Assembly (NCBI RefSeq): GCF_000003815.2
Contig: NC_049982.1
Span: 30,974,407 to 31,038,406 of the forward strand
Origin: Branchiostoma floridae
Lineage: Eukaryota > Chordata > Leptocardii > Amphioxiformes > Branchiostomatidae
Reading direction: 5' to 3'
Length of the DNA stretch: 64,000 nt
In this document: positions 11,396 to 24,256 of the stretch, one piece after another
Layout of the letters: each line of letters begins with the position of its first letter
Numbering within the stretch: position 1 is the first letter of the stretch
Position numbers and translations under genes: made by a program
The notes under the pieces: model-generated
What the model was told of the DNA's origin: nothing
Database searches by the model: none
Seen by the model: only the letters and a program-made list of their open reading frames with translations

Positions 11396-14300
11396 ATGTT
11401 TGTCAGCAGTGCTTCCTTTATAATGTCTGGTGAGTTGGAATGCTGTATAGATTCATTTTCTTACATATAAGATGTCTTTAAATGATTGTAACTCACTGAA
11501 TAAATTTGCATACTTGTGAATTTGCCTTCAAAAGGTAAAGGTAAGGCACGAGGTTTATTAGCCTCCGTTGCAGTCATTGAATGGGGCTGTTTTATCTTTT
11601 TATTTGGGGGGGGGGGGGTGCGATTTTCAACGTTGGCTATGTTATCTTGTGCCGGGAAAGGGAGTTTGCCAGGATAGGGAGTTTCGCTCATTTTCGGCAC
11701 TAGAGAACATAGCTAACAATGAATTCGGGAACCAACGCCACCTCCACCCCCTAAAATAAAAACTAGCCCTATTGGAAGACCGTAACGGAGTCTAGATCTT
11801 CACAATGTTTTGAAGTGCAATACATTTGGTTATTTTTGCTGTGTTGATTTTAAAAATCATAAGACTGAAATGTAACACATGTCGTATGTTTTTATAGGTT
11901 TATATTTGATGGCGTCGGGACTTCTGCTATTCCTCGTACCGTGTGTAACAACTCGCAGTCTACGACCAGTCCGGGACGTTGAGAAGACGCCGTGTCAACT
12001 GTTTACCGACATGTACACGATTACCATACGACTAGCGCTAGACGTCAACAACACGCATTCTGTTTTGGTGAGTGTTTCACTTTTCTGTTCCAAAATTTAT
12101 TTTTCTCTGCCCTTTTTTTCCCCATATCTAACCCTCTCTACATCTATATGTACACAAGTCATCGTCACTGTAAAACGTTACAAATTTTGGTACAAATTAT
12201 TCAAAAATGAAGCCAAATACGTCTTGGCAGGAAAGTTCATCTGTTTTGGTAAACAAAAGTCATTGGAAGTTTTGTAATAATAAGTCTTTTGTTCAGAATG
12301 CATTTTCTACATTGTATTATCAAGGAGGTTTTTACCTCCTTGGTTTAATTGAAACCAAGACCATTCATGTAAACGATTTTTCGAAGAAATATAGAATAAA
12401 TTTGTAAAGAAAATTTTAAGTTCTTTTTCCTATGTAGATCATGTCAACCACTTGCTTGAATCGATTTGCATATAGCGAGCTATTCAAAGAATTTGCGCTA
12501 ATTCTAACCAAAAGCGTTTATCATCTTCTTTTCAGACTGAAACATACGGGGGCACAGCGTCGGTTGCGGGAAGTTTCGGCTACGGATTTACCCTAGACAG
12601 TCTGGATACAGTATTGCGGATGCCGTACAGAAACTGGACAAAACCCGGGGTAGGTACCGATATGTGATAACATGTGCATAATAGGTATCATATTTAAGGA
12701 TAGGGAATAGTTTTTGGGACAGTCTTGGTTCAATGACGTCAATACAAAAATGGGGGAGAAGCCTCCCTTATAAGTTAAAAATAACCAAGACGTCTGGTTG
12801 AACGAGGGTCTCTATTGAGGGACCTGGCAAATTTAGGACGGCCAGCGACGCTTACCGGTAAATAAAGAAATATAGGTAACTGACAAGTGTATTTTTACGC
12901 GCTATGCTAGATTTGGGGACTACAATTGGTAAAATAAGGCCTCGAACAACAAGTGACTTTCATTGTGACTTTTGCGCAACGATAACAACGTTAGCGTTCG
13001 AGTTGCGTCCCTTACGCAATGATCTATAAATGCTATACTTATGTTATACTTAACAACGATTCCCGAACAATTCAGGGCATTGCTTATCATGCATATTGAC
13101 GCCGAATTCGAGTATATCTACTTAGATTGTCATTTGAAATATCCGCGGCATGTAGATATTTAGCAACTTAGCAACAAATCTCAGTTTTTGTTTTGTTATA
13201 AGGTTGTAAAACATGAGCGCAACACCATTTCATCTACTCGCTACCATATGTGATACTATATCTCAATAGCAGATCTAGACACCCGACTGTTAGAGTGTAG
13301 TTATCAGCGAGGAGTTTATACGAACAGTATCAGATAAGCTCCTTGCTCTAACATGGGTCAAGGGACATATGGCTTATGTAACTAATTAGTACCATCTGCA
13401 GGCGAATTTGCTTACCGCAAACTAAGGTGTCCCTTGAGAGTTGGCTGAGATGCTAGAAAGTTGGAGCCTCAAATACGAAGTTGCTAAAAAATGTAAAAAG
13501 AAAAGTATTTTGAAAGGGAGTAATTAAATTGTGAAGAACGCTTGTTCACCTTTATCCGGGGGTAACCTATATCCGCTAAATCGGAATATTCAGGGATATC
13601 AGGTCGACGGACGGTGGTTTCAAAGCACAGTATTTTGAAAAAAAAAGCAATTTCAAACTACCGCCCTACATGTTTTTTTAAACAACGGATATAGGTTACC
13701 GCCGCGTATAAAGGTGAATTAGCGTTAAAGTGCAGATGTGTCTTGATGCTACATTGCAGTGTATGCTGGATCCTGACCGTTGAGTTTTTATTTCCACAGT
13801 ACCTTTTCGAGTGTCGACAAACCAGAGGCAACGGCACGTGTCCTCCTCCACTTAACTACACCGTAAGTACAACAAAACTTGTTTGTAGAAAACTACTGCG
13901 ACGCTGGGAGGGGGTACTCTTGTGACGTCACTTCATGGCTAGTCACACATTGGGGAATGTGAGCTGGAAATGCAGTTTACGTTTCATGTTCGAACAATAG
14001 GGGGCGCTTCGTCCGTAATGAACTTTTAGTATTTCCATATAACATAGCGTTATGCATATTACCCAAATAACATTTTGCCACTATTCTTTGTCGTCCTTTC
14101 TTGAACAAGTCAAACTAGTTCGATACTTGTAGAAGTGTCACAAGTGCGGTAGCCTTGAGTGTAGTTTCCAACTTGGTATTTAAGTGTCTAGCTACCACAA
14201 AAGAGTCACTTTGTTCACTTCTTAAATACAGGAATAAAGACTTCTTGGCTCAGAATGCCACTTCTTTGGGTCACTACAATTGCTGTTACAACGTTTATGG

Positions 14301-15451
14301 TGTCTAATTTGGAAATTTAGACATCTTATTTGTTTTTACTCGTGTAGTTTGTTCGTCCACTCGTATTCTATTTGGTGCATGCAGTGGATGTCATACATAA
14401 AATTTATTTTCTTTGTCCTAAGATGTTTATCTTTTTATCCCTAAACAGGTCGCAGAAAAAGTGAATAGATTCCACACAGATTTGAGAACGTTCCGTACAT
14501 ACCTACACGAGGTTCGGGACGACGAGGCAGAAGGGGAGGGTTCCGATACGGCGTTACTCGAAGTGATGACTCAAACAACCAACAGAATGGAGTCGCTGCT
14601 GACAAGCATAAGAATAACGGTAAGAAAAAAAAAAACAACTTATCAAGGAAGCTAATTTGTTTTGATAGTAATCAATACTAAACTTTCTTCCAACATAAAG
14701 GTGTACAAAGATGTACAAAGATTAAGTTTTCAACGACTGTCTGTCGCCTTCTTAAGGGTCAATAATGACCGATCACTTCGAAACGTAAACTCAAGAGTTA
14801 CAGACATGCGATCTTGAACATACGTGACGTCAGCAATTGGTCAAACGTGTCAGGAAGTTTATATTCCCCCGTTTCAGTCTAGTAAATGCTAGAGACCTGG
14901 AGTGCTGAAAAAATCTATAAAAAATCGGAAAAGGAATTCCGATTCCTTTTCCATTGGCTACGATATATTACATTACGCATGCGCAGTGCCGGGCTTGTTT
15001 GGTACCAAAACTTGAAATATTCATATATAAGAAAATTGACGATAACTGGCAAAAACATTATCAAAGTCATAAAATAAAGTGTACTGTTGTTATAATGGTT
15101 TAATGTCGATATAGTCATTTGTTTAATGTCATTGCCCATTCACACTTTACAATGTATTTGAGTTTGCTAGATACCGTACATCCTGTAAGTGTAATTTTTG
15201 CGTTATCATCGAAAGAAAAATGTATTTTTTTAAACAAAAATTTATTTTCGATATCTCTACAGGCGCAAGCCATGGGATTCGCCATCTTGGATGACGTCCC
15301 AACGGGAGTCATGACGTCAACAGAAAGGGATCCAACCGGAGAGCTGCTGAGACGGTCACGTGACCAGCAGGTCGTCTGGGAGTTTCTGTGGTATCTTCGG
15401 TGGGCGGCGAGTGACATCACGTGGCTAAAGCACAGACATTGTGAACAGTAA
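11396..15451 (+). CDS. Candidate IL-6/CNTF/CLCF1-type four-helix cytokine, six exons
   Basis: Exons 11396-11429, 11898-12067, 12536-12649, 13800-13862, 14449-14619 and 15263-15451 give 246 aa. All sites are GT-AG; intron 1 is phase 1 and the other four are phase 0, the pattern I recall for IL-6/G-CSF-like genes. Residues 12-30 are a hydrophobic signal peptide (GLLLFLVPCVTTRS). The mature part has Cys44, 111, 120 and 244, and N-glycosylation sites at Asn62, 101, 117 and 125. Probable helices: A about 38-60, C within exon 5 (EKVNRFHTDLRTFRTYLHEV, then LLEVMTQTTNRMESLLTSIR), and D in exon 6 (QQVVWEFLWYLRWAASDITW). Exon 6 starts near MGF, and its order resembles the end of CLCF1/CNTF. It would act outside the cell through gp130-like receptors. 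The last exon has a paralogue at 182-361. Met16 is an alternative start. Gene structure is strong, the family moderately so. Confidence 0.75.
13548..13722. mobile_element. MITE of the 'TTCACCTTTATCC' family, copy 2 (in intron 3)
   Basis: TTGTTCACCTTTATCCGGGG and GTAACCTATATCC at the left; CGGATATAGGTTACC and AAAGGTGAATTAGCG at the right. It lies wholly inside intron 3 of the cytokine gene, on neither splice site. Confidence 0.6.
14100..14422. mobile_element. Partial Harbinger-like MITE in intron 4
   Basis: The interior matches 1720-2063 (TACTTGTAGAAGTG, ACAGGAAT, TTGGCTC blocks). It ends in GGATGTCATACATAAAATTT, the right TIR. The left end is missing. It stops about 25 bases before the exon 5 acceptor. 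Confidence 0.5.
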
Positions 15452-16330
15452 TATTTCAAAAAGATCAGAATATATGTATACATAATGTATATAATTGTGA
15501 ACAGAGATTATACAAAGTTTATATTTATGGACGGAATGGTGATTTTAAGTAAATTTGATTTGAGTAAATTAAAATTTGACATGAAATGAAATTTGTAAAA
15601 CGTTGTGAGAACATACTCTATAGAAATGTGTAACTGTATCATTATTCAGATTTGACTGCCATTGATTAACGACACCACGTGCTTAAGAACAGTGTAAACA
15701 TTTTATGTTGGATTTTTCTATAGTCAGCCTGCTGGCAGGTTTTCTCTGTATATCAAGAAAGTTAAAATGTAACTTAAGTTCGCTGACAATATTTATGAAT
15801 TTGAAGTCAATGCAAATTTCCTTTCTTGTAATCCCATCTGTGCTATGAGAAATCTCCGTTACATGCGGTTGTTTTTAAGCCGCCACTCTATGTTGAAAAT
15901 TATGTCTATGTCTACTTTATATGACGGAAAAGAGAAGGCATGTTTTTGTTGATTGAATATTACGACTATGTGGATCATTTTAGTGCTTTGCTTAGCTGCA
16001 GTGTTCCAATTATTCATTCAGAAAACGAGATATCAAAACCGGAAGTTCTGTTGTAGTGCCGCAGAAAGCCGCTAGGAGGTCCTTAATTGAACTAAAACTT
16101 CTTCTTCTTGACCACTAACCGCCTAGCAAATACCATAAGGGTCTATCAGCAGCTTCTTGAGTTATGCTGCCCACTTATAGACATCAAAAACAACAGTTAA
16201 CAAGTGGCCCTAGTACCTTTGGAAAGGCAATTTATGTGTAAATTTTTTTTTTCTATTTGCTTTTGGACAGACGAGGACGATGTGGCACTGCACTCAAGTT
16301 TTGTAACTTATATTAACAATGCCACATACA
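15452..16330. other. Cytokine 3' UTR and flank
   Basis: AT-rich sequence with a few ATTTA motifs soon after the stop (near 15520-15530 and 15790). I find no clear AATAAA in the first kilobase, so the 3' end is not placed. No other coding signal. Confidence 0.35.
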
Positions 16331-16470
16331 CGGTACAGACAGAAGGGAAGTCGTGTAAAGTGCCTTTCCCAAGGGCACAACGTCGGGGGCACGGTGGGAA
16401 TCGAACTCAGGACCCATAGATTCCGAGCCGAACGCTCTACCAGATACGCCACGCCCGACGCCACATGTGT
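16330..16470 (-). mobile_element. tRNA-derived SINE head
   Basis: The reverse strand reads like a tRNA: an A-box-like GGCGTATCTGGTAGAGCG and a B box GAGTTCGATTCCC. A full cloverleaf is not kept and the flank continues as SINE body. The same head recurs at about 31130-31205 and 20690-20780 (reverse), and the body at 18565-18970 and 19625-19900. Confidence 0.6.
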
Positions 16471-16768
16471 AAATGAGTACCTAGCTTCAGTTATTTCCCT
16501 TCGGTAGGATGTTAGATACAGGTCCCGTGTTTAAGTGGAGCCACAACTTGAGCACGTAAAAGACACCCCCCCCCCCCATACAAACACACTTAAGGAAAAT
16601 AGCAGGGGACCTTCCAAGTGTAAGTGTATCATGAATATCTGTTCGGATATATAACTTATTCTTCTCAGTACAAAAGAGGCGGTTTAGGCTAACGAAATAT
16701 TTCCGAACCTGCGACCGACCGGACTATTTGTGGAAACGCAAAAATAGAAATGTATACGTAAGAGCATA

Positions 16769-17346
16769 CGAGGGGCGTGCAAGAAGTAATGGCCCTGACC
16801 CATTTCCCATAGCAGGAGATTAATGAAACTTGGCACAGATATTAGTCTTTCTCTTCATAGGAATCACCCAGAGTTATGCATTTCTCCCATCGTTTGATGC
16901 AGCTCTGGACACCGTTTTTGTAGGACACCCCAGGTTGGTCCTCCAACAGATGCCTCATCAATGGCAGAAGAGGGACGACCAGGTCTGGGAGCTGTTTCCA
17001 CAGACTTCCGGCCACGTTTGAATTCAGGATGCCAGCGTTTTACAAGGTCATATGATGGGGCATCATCACCATAAGTTTCATTTATTTCATCAAAAGTCTT
17101 CTTTGGTGTGCGTCCTTTCAAATACAAAAACCGGATCACTGCGCGACACTCAACTGGTTCCATTTCACACCTGGTCCATTTCGCACCTGACTAAGTTCAA
17201 ACACCAGTAAATCAGAAACCACAATTAGTTCAGAGCTGTCTTTTGCAACATAACCCATAGAAATATGAATCATTACACATACAAAATTTCATTTAGATCA
17301 GACGACTGGAAGTGGGTCAGGGCCATTACTTCTTGCACGCCCCTCG
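16769..17346 (-). mobile_element. Internally deleted Tc1/mariner-type element
   Basis: Perfect 34-bp TIRs begin CGAGGGGCGTGCAAGAAGTA and continue ATGGCCCTGACCCA. TA dinucleotides flank both ends (16767-16768 and 17347-17348), the mariner target. The 578-bp body carries only the start of a transposase on the reverse strand, so the copy is non-autonomous. Confidence 0.88.
16864..17163 (-). pseudogene. Truncated mariner transposase, DNA-binding half
   Basis: The ORF starts MEPVECRAVIRFLYLKGRTP and continues with TYGDDAPSYDLVKRW and APRPGRPSSAIDE. These are the N-terminal helix-turn-helix and linker of mariner-family (SETMAR-like) transposases. After about residue 70 the frame runs into unrelated sequence at an internal deletion. 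The catalytic DDD/DDE domain is absent, so it cannot catalyse transposition, though it might bind TIRs. Confidence 0.8.
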
Positions 17347-17794
17347 TATAAACAAATAATGCCCACGGCTATTCTCTTAACGTCTTGTGTAGTTTGCTGT
17401 CTTTTATATCATACTTTTCGTTCCCGGAGGCTACTCAGCCGAGCCCCGGTATGAAAATCTCACGTAGGCCTTACTGGGTATACAATACAAACAAATAAAC
17501 AAACAAACAAGTTCATTAGGCCCCCTTAACTTTCTACTAGACGGCGATCGGGCTGCGATCTCACTGCGACCAACGTCACGGGCAAATGGCTCACTGTTCA
17601 ACCTGACATAGGCTATGTGTAACCTTCACACTCGGTATATTATACAAAATTAAAAAGTGTGACCGAGAAGACAACAAAACGCAGAAAGTGTGAAAAGATT
17701 CGTTTCTTTTCTTTTCTAGACAACTCGTTCTGCAATCTGTCAAATTAAGTCGCAGAGAGAGCGCGGCAAGAGCGCCGTCCTAGTGGAAAGGTGG

Positions 17795-17998
17795 TATTAT
17801 ACCCCCCTCACATGTAGCGAAAATCGATCGGACGACGAGTGTGCGAGCTCTAAATTGCGAGGAGGCATGACCCTGACGAGAAGGAGGGAAATCTACCATT
17901 TTTTCGTTGGCATCAGGGTCATGCCTTCCCGTGATTTAGAACTTGTAGACTCGTCGTCCGATCGATTTTCTCTACATGTGAGGGGGGGGGGGTATTAG
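17795..17998. mobile_element. MITE with ACCCCCCTCACATGTAG ends
   Basis: ACCCCCCTCACATGTAGCGA and AAATCGATCGGACGACGAGT at the left are inverted at the right (TCGTCGTCCGATCGATTTTC, CTACATGTGAGGGGG). An internal hairpin around GGCATGACCCTGA adds a second stem. Relatives are at 32067-32305 and 36663-36822. Confidence 0.7.
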
Positions 17999-18333
17999 GG
18001 ATCACATTTATTCATCACTTTCTCCATCCAACCACTGCTTGGAAAGTATGCACCAGTCTGGTACGGCTTAGAAACGCTGGTACCTTCACCAGCATACGAT
18101 TCTTCGTCAAGAACCCTGCTGCTAAAAGTCCTAGTTTCCAGACCATGTTACCCGCCTACTACGTACGGCCACCTTGTACAAAACATGGTTTCAATGAGAC
18201 AAGTATGACCACAGGGTCAAATGTTTCCAAAAATACCAGTGTTCCTGGTTGTTATCTCGGTCGCATCTCTACTACGTCGGTACAGAGGCGTGACCTGTCT
18301 TCAGGGTGTAAAAATAGACCGGTGGACTACAGT

Positions 18334-18510
18334 AATCTCCAAGCAGATCCTAAGGTAGCATAAGATAGTAGCAAAAGCTGGCAGAGGAGTGAAGCTGGCC
18401 TAGGAGTGTGCATGCGACCGTTGCCCGTCTGACTCCCTTTGGCCGGCTATACTCCTTAGCCAGCCTTGATACTATCTTACGGCACCGTAGGATCTGCTTG
18501 GAGATTAGAC
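18334..18510. mobile_element. Foldback element
   Basis: AATCTCCAAGCAGATCCTAA then GATAGTA on the left, and TACTATCTTACGG then AGGATCTGCTTGGAGATT on the right. The centre contains further self-complementary GGCTGGC/GCCAGC blocks. Non-coding; shares CTCCAAGCAGA with the element at 3713-3831. Confidence 0.6.
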
Positions 18511-18564
18511 TACAGGAGAAGATTTTCAAAGAGTTTATAGTGTCGGGTATACGGAAGATATCTT

Positions 18565-20800
18565 AAGTAGCGTCGCGTAGTGTAGCGGTCGGGTGTTTGA
18601 CTCAAGGCCCAGTCCTAAATTCTAGTCCAGTGATATGCTCTGACGCTGTGCCCTTGGGAAAGACACTTATTCACGGCTTTTTGAACGATATTCAGGTGTA
18701 AATTAGTACTTAGCTTCGGTCAGCGCCGTCCCTCGGATAAGACGTTAAAATGGAGATCCCGTGTTTGAGGGAAGCCAAACCTCAAGAGCGTTAGAAAAAC
18801 ACAACCGCACTTATAAAACGAGTAGGGGTCCTTCCTTCATTTTGTCCTGGTGTATGTGGATCAGTCAAATTTGTTCGGATATGAAGTGTGTACTATTCAG
18901 TACAAAACGTTTGTGTTGGTCAACATAAGGCGGTTTATCGGAGCGATATGCAGTACAAGCAAACAAACAAACAAGCAAAAATTATTACGAAGCCAACAAT
19001 AGCATCAGCCATTGCTTTTTTTTCTCAAAAACCTACACAACTTCCTCCCTACATAAATACCTTTTAAAAATCATTTAAACGGTATTTCCTGGACAATGGA
19101 TACAAAACGGCAAAGTCAATCAGCAGGAGGGCCGAAATTGACCATAACCTTTTTTTTTTGAGAGAGAGAAACGGCGCCAAAAAAGTTCTCACTTTTGTCT
19201 CTCTTTACTACTATAAAGCCAGAAATTGTTGAAGTTCGATCACTGAGAAGAAGTTGTCTGCCCTTACATGTGGTTTAAACATCTGCAGTTCAGTTCCACA
19301 TCGCTAGAGACCGCTTATGTACTATCTACTTTCTTCATGTACAGTTCAACATTCAACTGCGATTTAGAGGGTATTTCACTTGGCTTCGTTATAGTAGAGG
19401 TATGTTGGCGTCCGTTAACGGCGGTAGCTTTATTGTGCGTTTTTCGCCATTTGTTTTCCTTCCGGTCAAACTGAACAGGTTATAGGAACTCGCAGTGTTA
19501 TCATTGAATTGAAAATCAACGTAGAATTATTAAAGTGCACCATAAAAAGGAGCTTTACAAGAATAAAGGATATTCATTCATTCTTTTTATAGTGCTGGGT
19601 ATACGCAAGTAATCTCGTAAGCGACGTCGCGTAGCGTAATGGTCGGGTGTTTGACTCCAGGCCTAGTTCTGGATTCTAGTCCACTGATATGCTCCAACGT
19701 TGGGCCCTTGGCCATATAGGATAGACACTTTTCACGGCTTTTCCCAATTCACTCAGGTGAAGCGCCGAGTCTCTGTTAGGGCCGTCCCTTGGATAGGTCG
19801 TTTAATGGAGGTGCCGTCTTTGAAGAGGCAGCCAAACCTCGAGCGCAGTTGTATCTTAGAAGTCTCCCTCCCCCCACCAAAAAACAACAACAAAACAACA
19901 ATTACACAGGATTTCTTGGACAAAGGACACAAAAACGGTACGTTCCGTTGTAGTACAAAAGTCGACCGCCAGGAGGGCGAAAATCCACCTCGACCTTTGG
20001 CAACAGAAATGGAGTCAAAAGTTTCCTCCTTTTAATTTCTGTTTACCACTATAAAACCTCACTGACCATAAGTTTCCTGCTCTGACAGGTGGTTTGTAAT
20101 GATTAGTCTGGACTTCTCTCTCCGTATTTGCAGTTCACTTCCGCATCGCTAGAGGCCGTTTATATACTAACGGCTGGCCAAAAGGGAATTTCTCACAGCT
20201 AACAACACGCGTCCATGCAGTTTAATTTTTTGGCTCGGATCTCCTTTAGTAATACATCAATGAGACCTTGAAAATTTTTGACTAGTAACCTTAAAAGATT
20301 TCAAAAGAATACTTTCAAAGAGATCGCGTAATACATGAATAAGTGTTGCCAAAATCTTACATGTTGCCCTATAAACTGAGGGGTTAGATATCCCGTTGAT
20401 ATCTGCATTATAACCTTTTTTTAAATTTACATTTACACACCTGTGGAAGGATTGACATAACAGGTAACTATCACCTTTTCAAGATGTCAACCCAGGAAAC
20501 CAAAATGTATGGTTTGACCCACTCACACCGGGAAGGACCCCTATTATTTTCGATAAGTGCGGCGGGTTCTTATACATGCTCGGGTGTGGCTCTCCTCAAG
20601 ACACAGGACCTCCATTTAACGTCCTATCCGAGGGACGGCGCTAGCCGAAGCTAGGTACTCATTTTTGAAGTGAAAGTCGTGTAAAGTGCCTTTCTCAGGG
20701 CACATGATCGGTGACATGGCAGGTTTTAAAAACACGGGTCCTCTTGGGCCTGAGCCGAACGCGCTGCCTATTACGCCACACAATCCCAGATAATAGCACG
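18565..20800. repeat. Cluster of SINE-like repeats
   Basis: Forward copies at about 18565-18970 and 19625-19900 share GTCGCGTAG, GGTCGGGTGTTTGACTC, CCAGTGATATGCTC and TGCCCTTGG; a reverse copy spans about 20510-20790. Each ends in an A/C-rich tail. ORFs here are not conserved between copies. No gene seen. Confidence 0.5.
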
Positions 20801-21239
20801 AGGTCTTGCACACATTTTATCCACATCGTTGTAAGAATGTCTGACTCACATTCAGGGATACCAGTCTTGACTTGTTTTATTTAGAGAGGGAAAAAAAGCA
20901 TCTTGGTCAGACTCTGTGAACAGTGGAAATTTAACAAGGCGACGACATTGTCGAATCTGTGATCGCAAACCGGATGCTACGTTCAGGACAACGTGTTAAC
21001 ATGTTGTCATTGAGAGCTCTTACCATTTGACCGTAACTAATCAGGTTGCAAGTGTCCTTAAAAATGTCAATGAGTGAAGTCTGGTATCCGGATACGTAAT
21101 AGTTTTCTGTAAACCACTATAGAGTTTCCAAAGTGGAGTAAGCGCGTTAGATTTTTTCCCGGAACTAAAAAAAAACAAAAACAAAAACAAAACTAGAGTT
21201 CGGCGACCTCATACCTCCATGAAAATTTAGAGCTTTCGT

Positions 21240-22275
21240 AAATTTCATGCAATTGACTAAGACATTAACATAATTTATGCATGGTGTTGTTCATCATTGA
21301 CAAACGTACACATTTCATAATTATAAAATTCCCATTATTAATCATAAAGCGGTTTTGCAATTTTTACTTAAATTATGCAAATAAGTTCCTCATTACCATA
21401 TTTGGTATATGCTTATATTTCACCTATCATAATTAACATGTGTTACATTTATTGAAGTCCAGTTATTGCAAACAATGGAATTATACAATTTCCTCATTAA
21501 TTATGCAAATTAAGTCCTCATTTGCATAACATGTATATCATTATGAACATCTTTGCCTAAGGTACCCGCATGCCTAATATGATGCCAATCCGTCAATCCT
21601 TTCTGCAGTTATCCTCTTTGGAGTGTCTTGACCAAAACGCCCCTGCAGTTCCCAAATTAAATGTTAGGGGGCTGAAACTTGCTTCACTTTGTCATGAGAC
21701 TAAAAGATATCTACCACCCAAATTTCAAGACCATATCACGTCCAAGACAAGAGATACATAGAAAAAACTGCTATGATTGAATGTTGTCATTAATTATGCA
21801 AATTTGCTCCTATTTTGCAAAATTAGTATTTCATTTTGTACAACATTGTCTGAGGTACCTACTACCAAAAATCATGAAAATCCGTTGTTCCCTTCTTGAG
21901 TTATCCTCTTCAGAAATTTTTGACAAGAATGCCCCTGCTATCCCCAAACTAGACGCTAGGGGCCCAAACTTATGTCACTTCTTCCTGAGCACAAGAGCTA
22001 TCTAATACTAAAAAATCGTGACCATAGCATGTTCAGAACACCAAAATAGCAAAACCGGAAGTTGCGCTGCAGTACCAAGGGGAGCCGCTAGGGGACCCAA
22101 AATCTAATCATTTCGTGCTTTCATCACACCCTACCAACACACCAAGTATGAAACCAATCCACCCAACCGTTCTTGCGTTATTTTGTTTACACACACACAG
22201 ACAGACACACACACACACACACAAACACAGGGTAAAATATAACCTCCATTCCATTACATTTGATGGAGGTAAAAA
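21240..22275. repeat. AT-rich dispersed repeat with TTAATTATGCAAAT units
   Basis: Several TTAATTATGCAAAT blocks and two internal copies of a 'CCCCTGC..CCCAAA...AGGGG' block. It ends in an ACAC run and GTAAAATATAACCTCCAT. The same end occurs at 63770-63910, and a related start near 29235-29290. No coding signal. Confidence 0.55.
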
Positions 22276-22775
22276 CATTCGAGTGGTTGAATAAGCAGCT
22301 CATTTTCGTAGAATACACAGTTTAGGAAAAGGATACAATATTTCTTTATTGACTGAACGTTTGTCACAACTTGCTAAAATGTTCAAAAGGAAATGGGGGG
22401 ATATAGAATTAACAGTTCTGCCACCCCCCACCCCCCAACAAAAACACATTGCACCTCCCCTTTCAAAATTTTTTTGTTTGGACTTCAATAATTTCACTGA
22501 AACACATGCATATGGAAAGTTTTACGTTGAATGTTTACATATTGAGTCTCTTTCGCGAATGTGCGAAAAATTGAGCGAACATTGTCTTCCCAAGAAATAA
22601 TGAGATGATAATTCATATTAGATTTTATTTTCCACATTTTCGGTCAGTCACACGAATTTATCTCTTCCTAAAACGCACAGATGTGAATATCATCGCAACG
22701 TCTCGTTTTGACGGATGTTATCTTAGTAAATATATTTACTAGTGTTCGTTTCTGTTCATTTGCTAGAAGATGAAA

Positions 22776-22952
22776 GCTAGTTCATCTTTATCCGTGGGGT
22801 AATCTATATATATTTTGAAAAACATGGTATTTTGGGTATAAGGTTTCAAAGAGCAGCTTGAAACCGCTGTATATCGACTTGATTTTCCTAAATACCCTGT
22901 TATTTCTAAATAACGGATATAAGTTACTCTGTGGATAAAGGTGAAGTAGTGT
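22776..22952. mobile_element. MITE of the 'TTCACCTTTATCC' family, copy 3
   Basis: CTAGTTCATCTTTATCCGTG with GGGTAATCTATAT at the left; AACGGATATAAGTTACTCTG and GGATAAAGGTGAAGTAG at the right. Confidence 0.6.
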
Positions 22953-23131
22953 AACCACATTATCCTACACATATACAGAAAATACAGATATTAGCACGTC
23001 TTTTGCAGTATTCCTTAAAAAATCACAGCAGCACAATAAGAATACGTAAAGATCACAATAGGTTTACTTTCCTACAAATGCCGTTTCTTTGCCGTTATAA
23101 TAATACGTAACAGTGTTTTGAAAAACGTTAA

Positions 23132-23541
23132 GGCCATGTTGATTTGATTATGTGGATGACATCCGCGCGCGTATGAATTTTTGCCCCCCCCCCCCCCAAA
23201 AAAAAATTCAACAATCGTACAAAGCAGCTGTAAATGATCATATATATGCCGTGTATTGACCAAAAAATAATTAAAAAAAGGAAACCAATGTCATATAGTG
23301 CCATGTAAATTTTGAAATCAAAGAAGATGTGAAAGAATGTTTAATTTAACAAAAATGAAAATAAAATCGCATTGTTCGGTATACCATAATCTATATGTTA
23401 GGTCCTTTGTTCAGCTTTCTTGGCCATATAGCATTAGATTTCGGACTGAAGGCATTTTTTATTTACAAATGCTTTCTTCTGTTTACAAGCTGGCTTCAGT
23501 TTGGGGGAGAATGTAACCCATATAATCAAATCCACATGGCC
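23132..23541. mobile_element. PIF/Harbinger-like MITE, copy 4
   Basis: GGCCATGTTGATTTGATTAT at the left; ATATAATCAAATCCACATGG at the right. Left flank TAA, right flank TAC. Interior blocks match 3294-3698 (TTCGGTATACCATA, AATCGTACAAAGCAGCT). Confidence 0.65.
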
Positions 23542-24015
23542 TACATAATGCTTCTTTAGCTTTTTCACTCCTGTAGTGCTGCCGTCTACTGGTCTTGGTC
23601 TACGCTATTAGAGGTAGCTGGGTTTCCTTGCTGAAATTGACAACAGCAACGTAAAATGTTTAAGTATACAAATTACAATAGGCAAAATTGAAAATGTGCA
23701 AAAAAGCAAAGAAAATGGAACTTCTGACGAAGCGAAAGGATTTTGAAAAATATAATAAAATAAAATAAGATAAACTCCACACCTTAAATGATCGCACATC
23801 GTCAGTTTTCCCTGAAAGAAAATGGCAAATGTATCGTAATTAAGTTTATACATGAAAAAAAAAATGTGTGCAGCTGTAGTTCACGGTGAAATGCGCAATA
23901 TAATGATTTTAGGTTCGTTGAATAGATCAGTTTTTTTTCAGGCACACCAACGTTACTTTTTAAAAGAAATTTCTCCGTTAAGGATTGCCAATACGATTCC
24001 TGCATAATAGCGCGC

Positions 24016-24083
<68 letters not shown>
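24016..24083. repeat. (GT)n microsatellite
   Basis: Nearly pure TG dinucleotides with a short TATG interruption and a TCTG end. It lies about 170-240 bases beyond the 3' end of the repeat-peptide reading frame. Confidence 0.95.
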
Positions 24084-24256
24084 CTGTCTGTGTATGTGTG
24101 CATACCAAAAAGACTCATCATACAGTATATTTGAATATCTGATGACTGTACCACTATAATACTACAATGGCCATTCCACATCAGTGATGTACGCAAAATT
24201 GGTAACGCTATATAAAAATGACAAAAATTAATGGCAATTTTTAAAGAATAGACCAC

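Noticed and set aside
16330-16470. Functional tRNA gene on the reverse strand
   Set aside because: A and B boxes are recognisable but the acceptor stem is not, and the same head recurs with SINE body sequence elsewhere.
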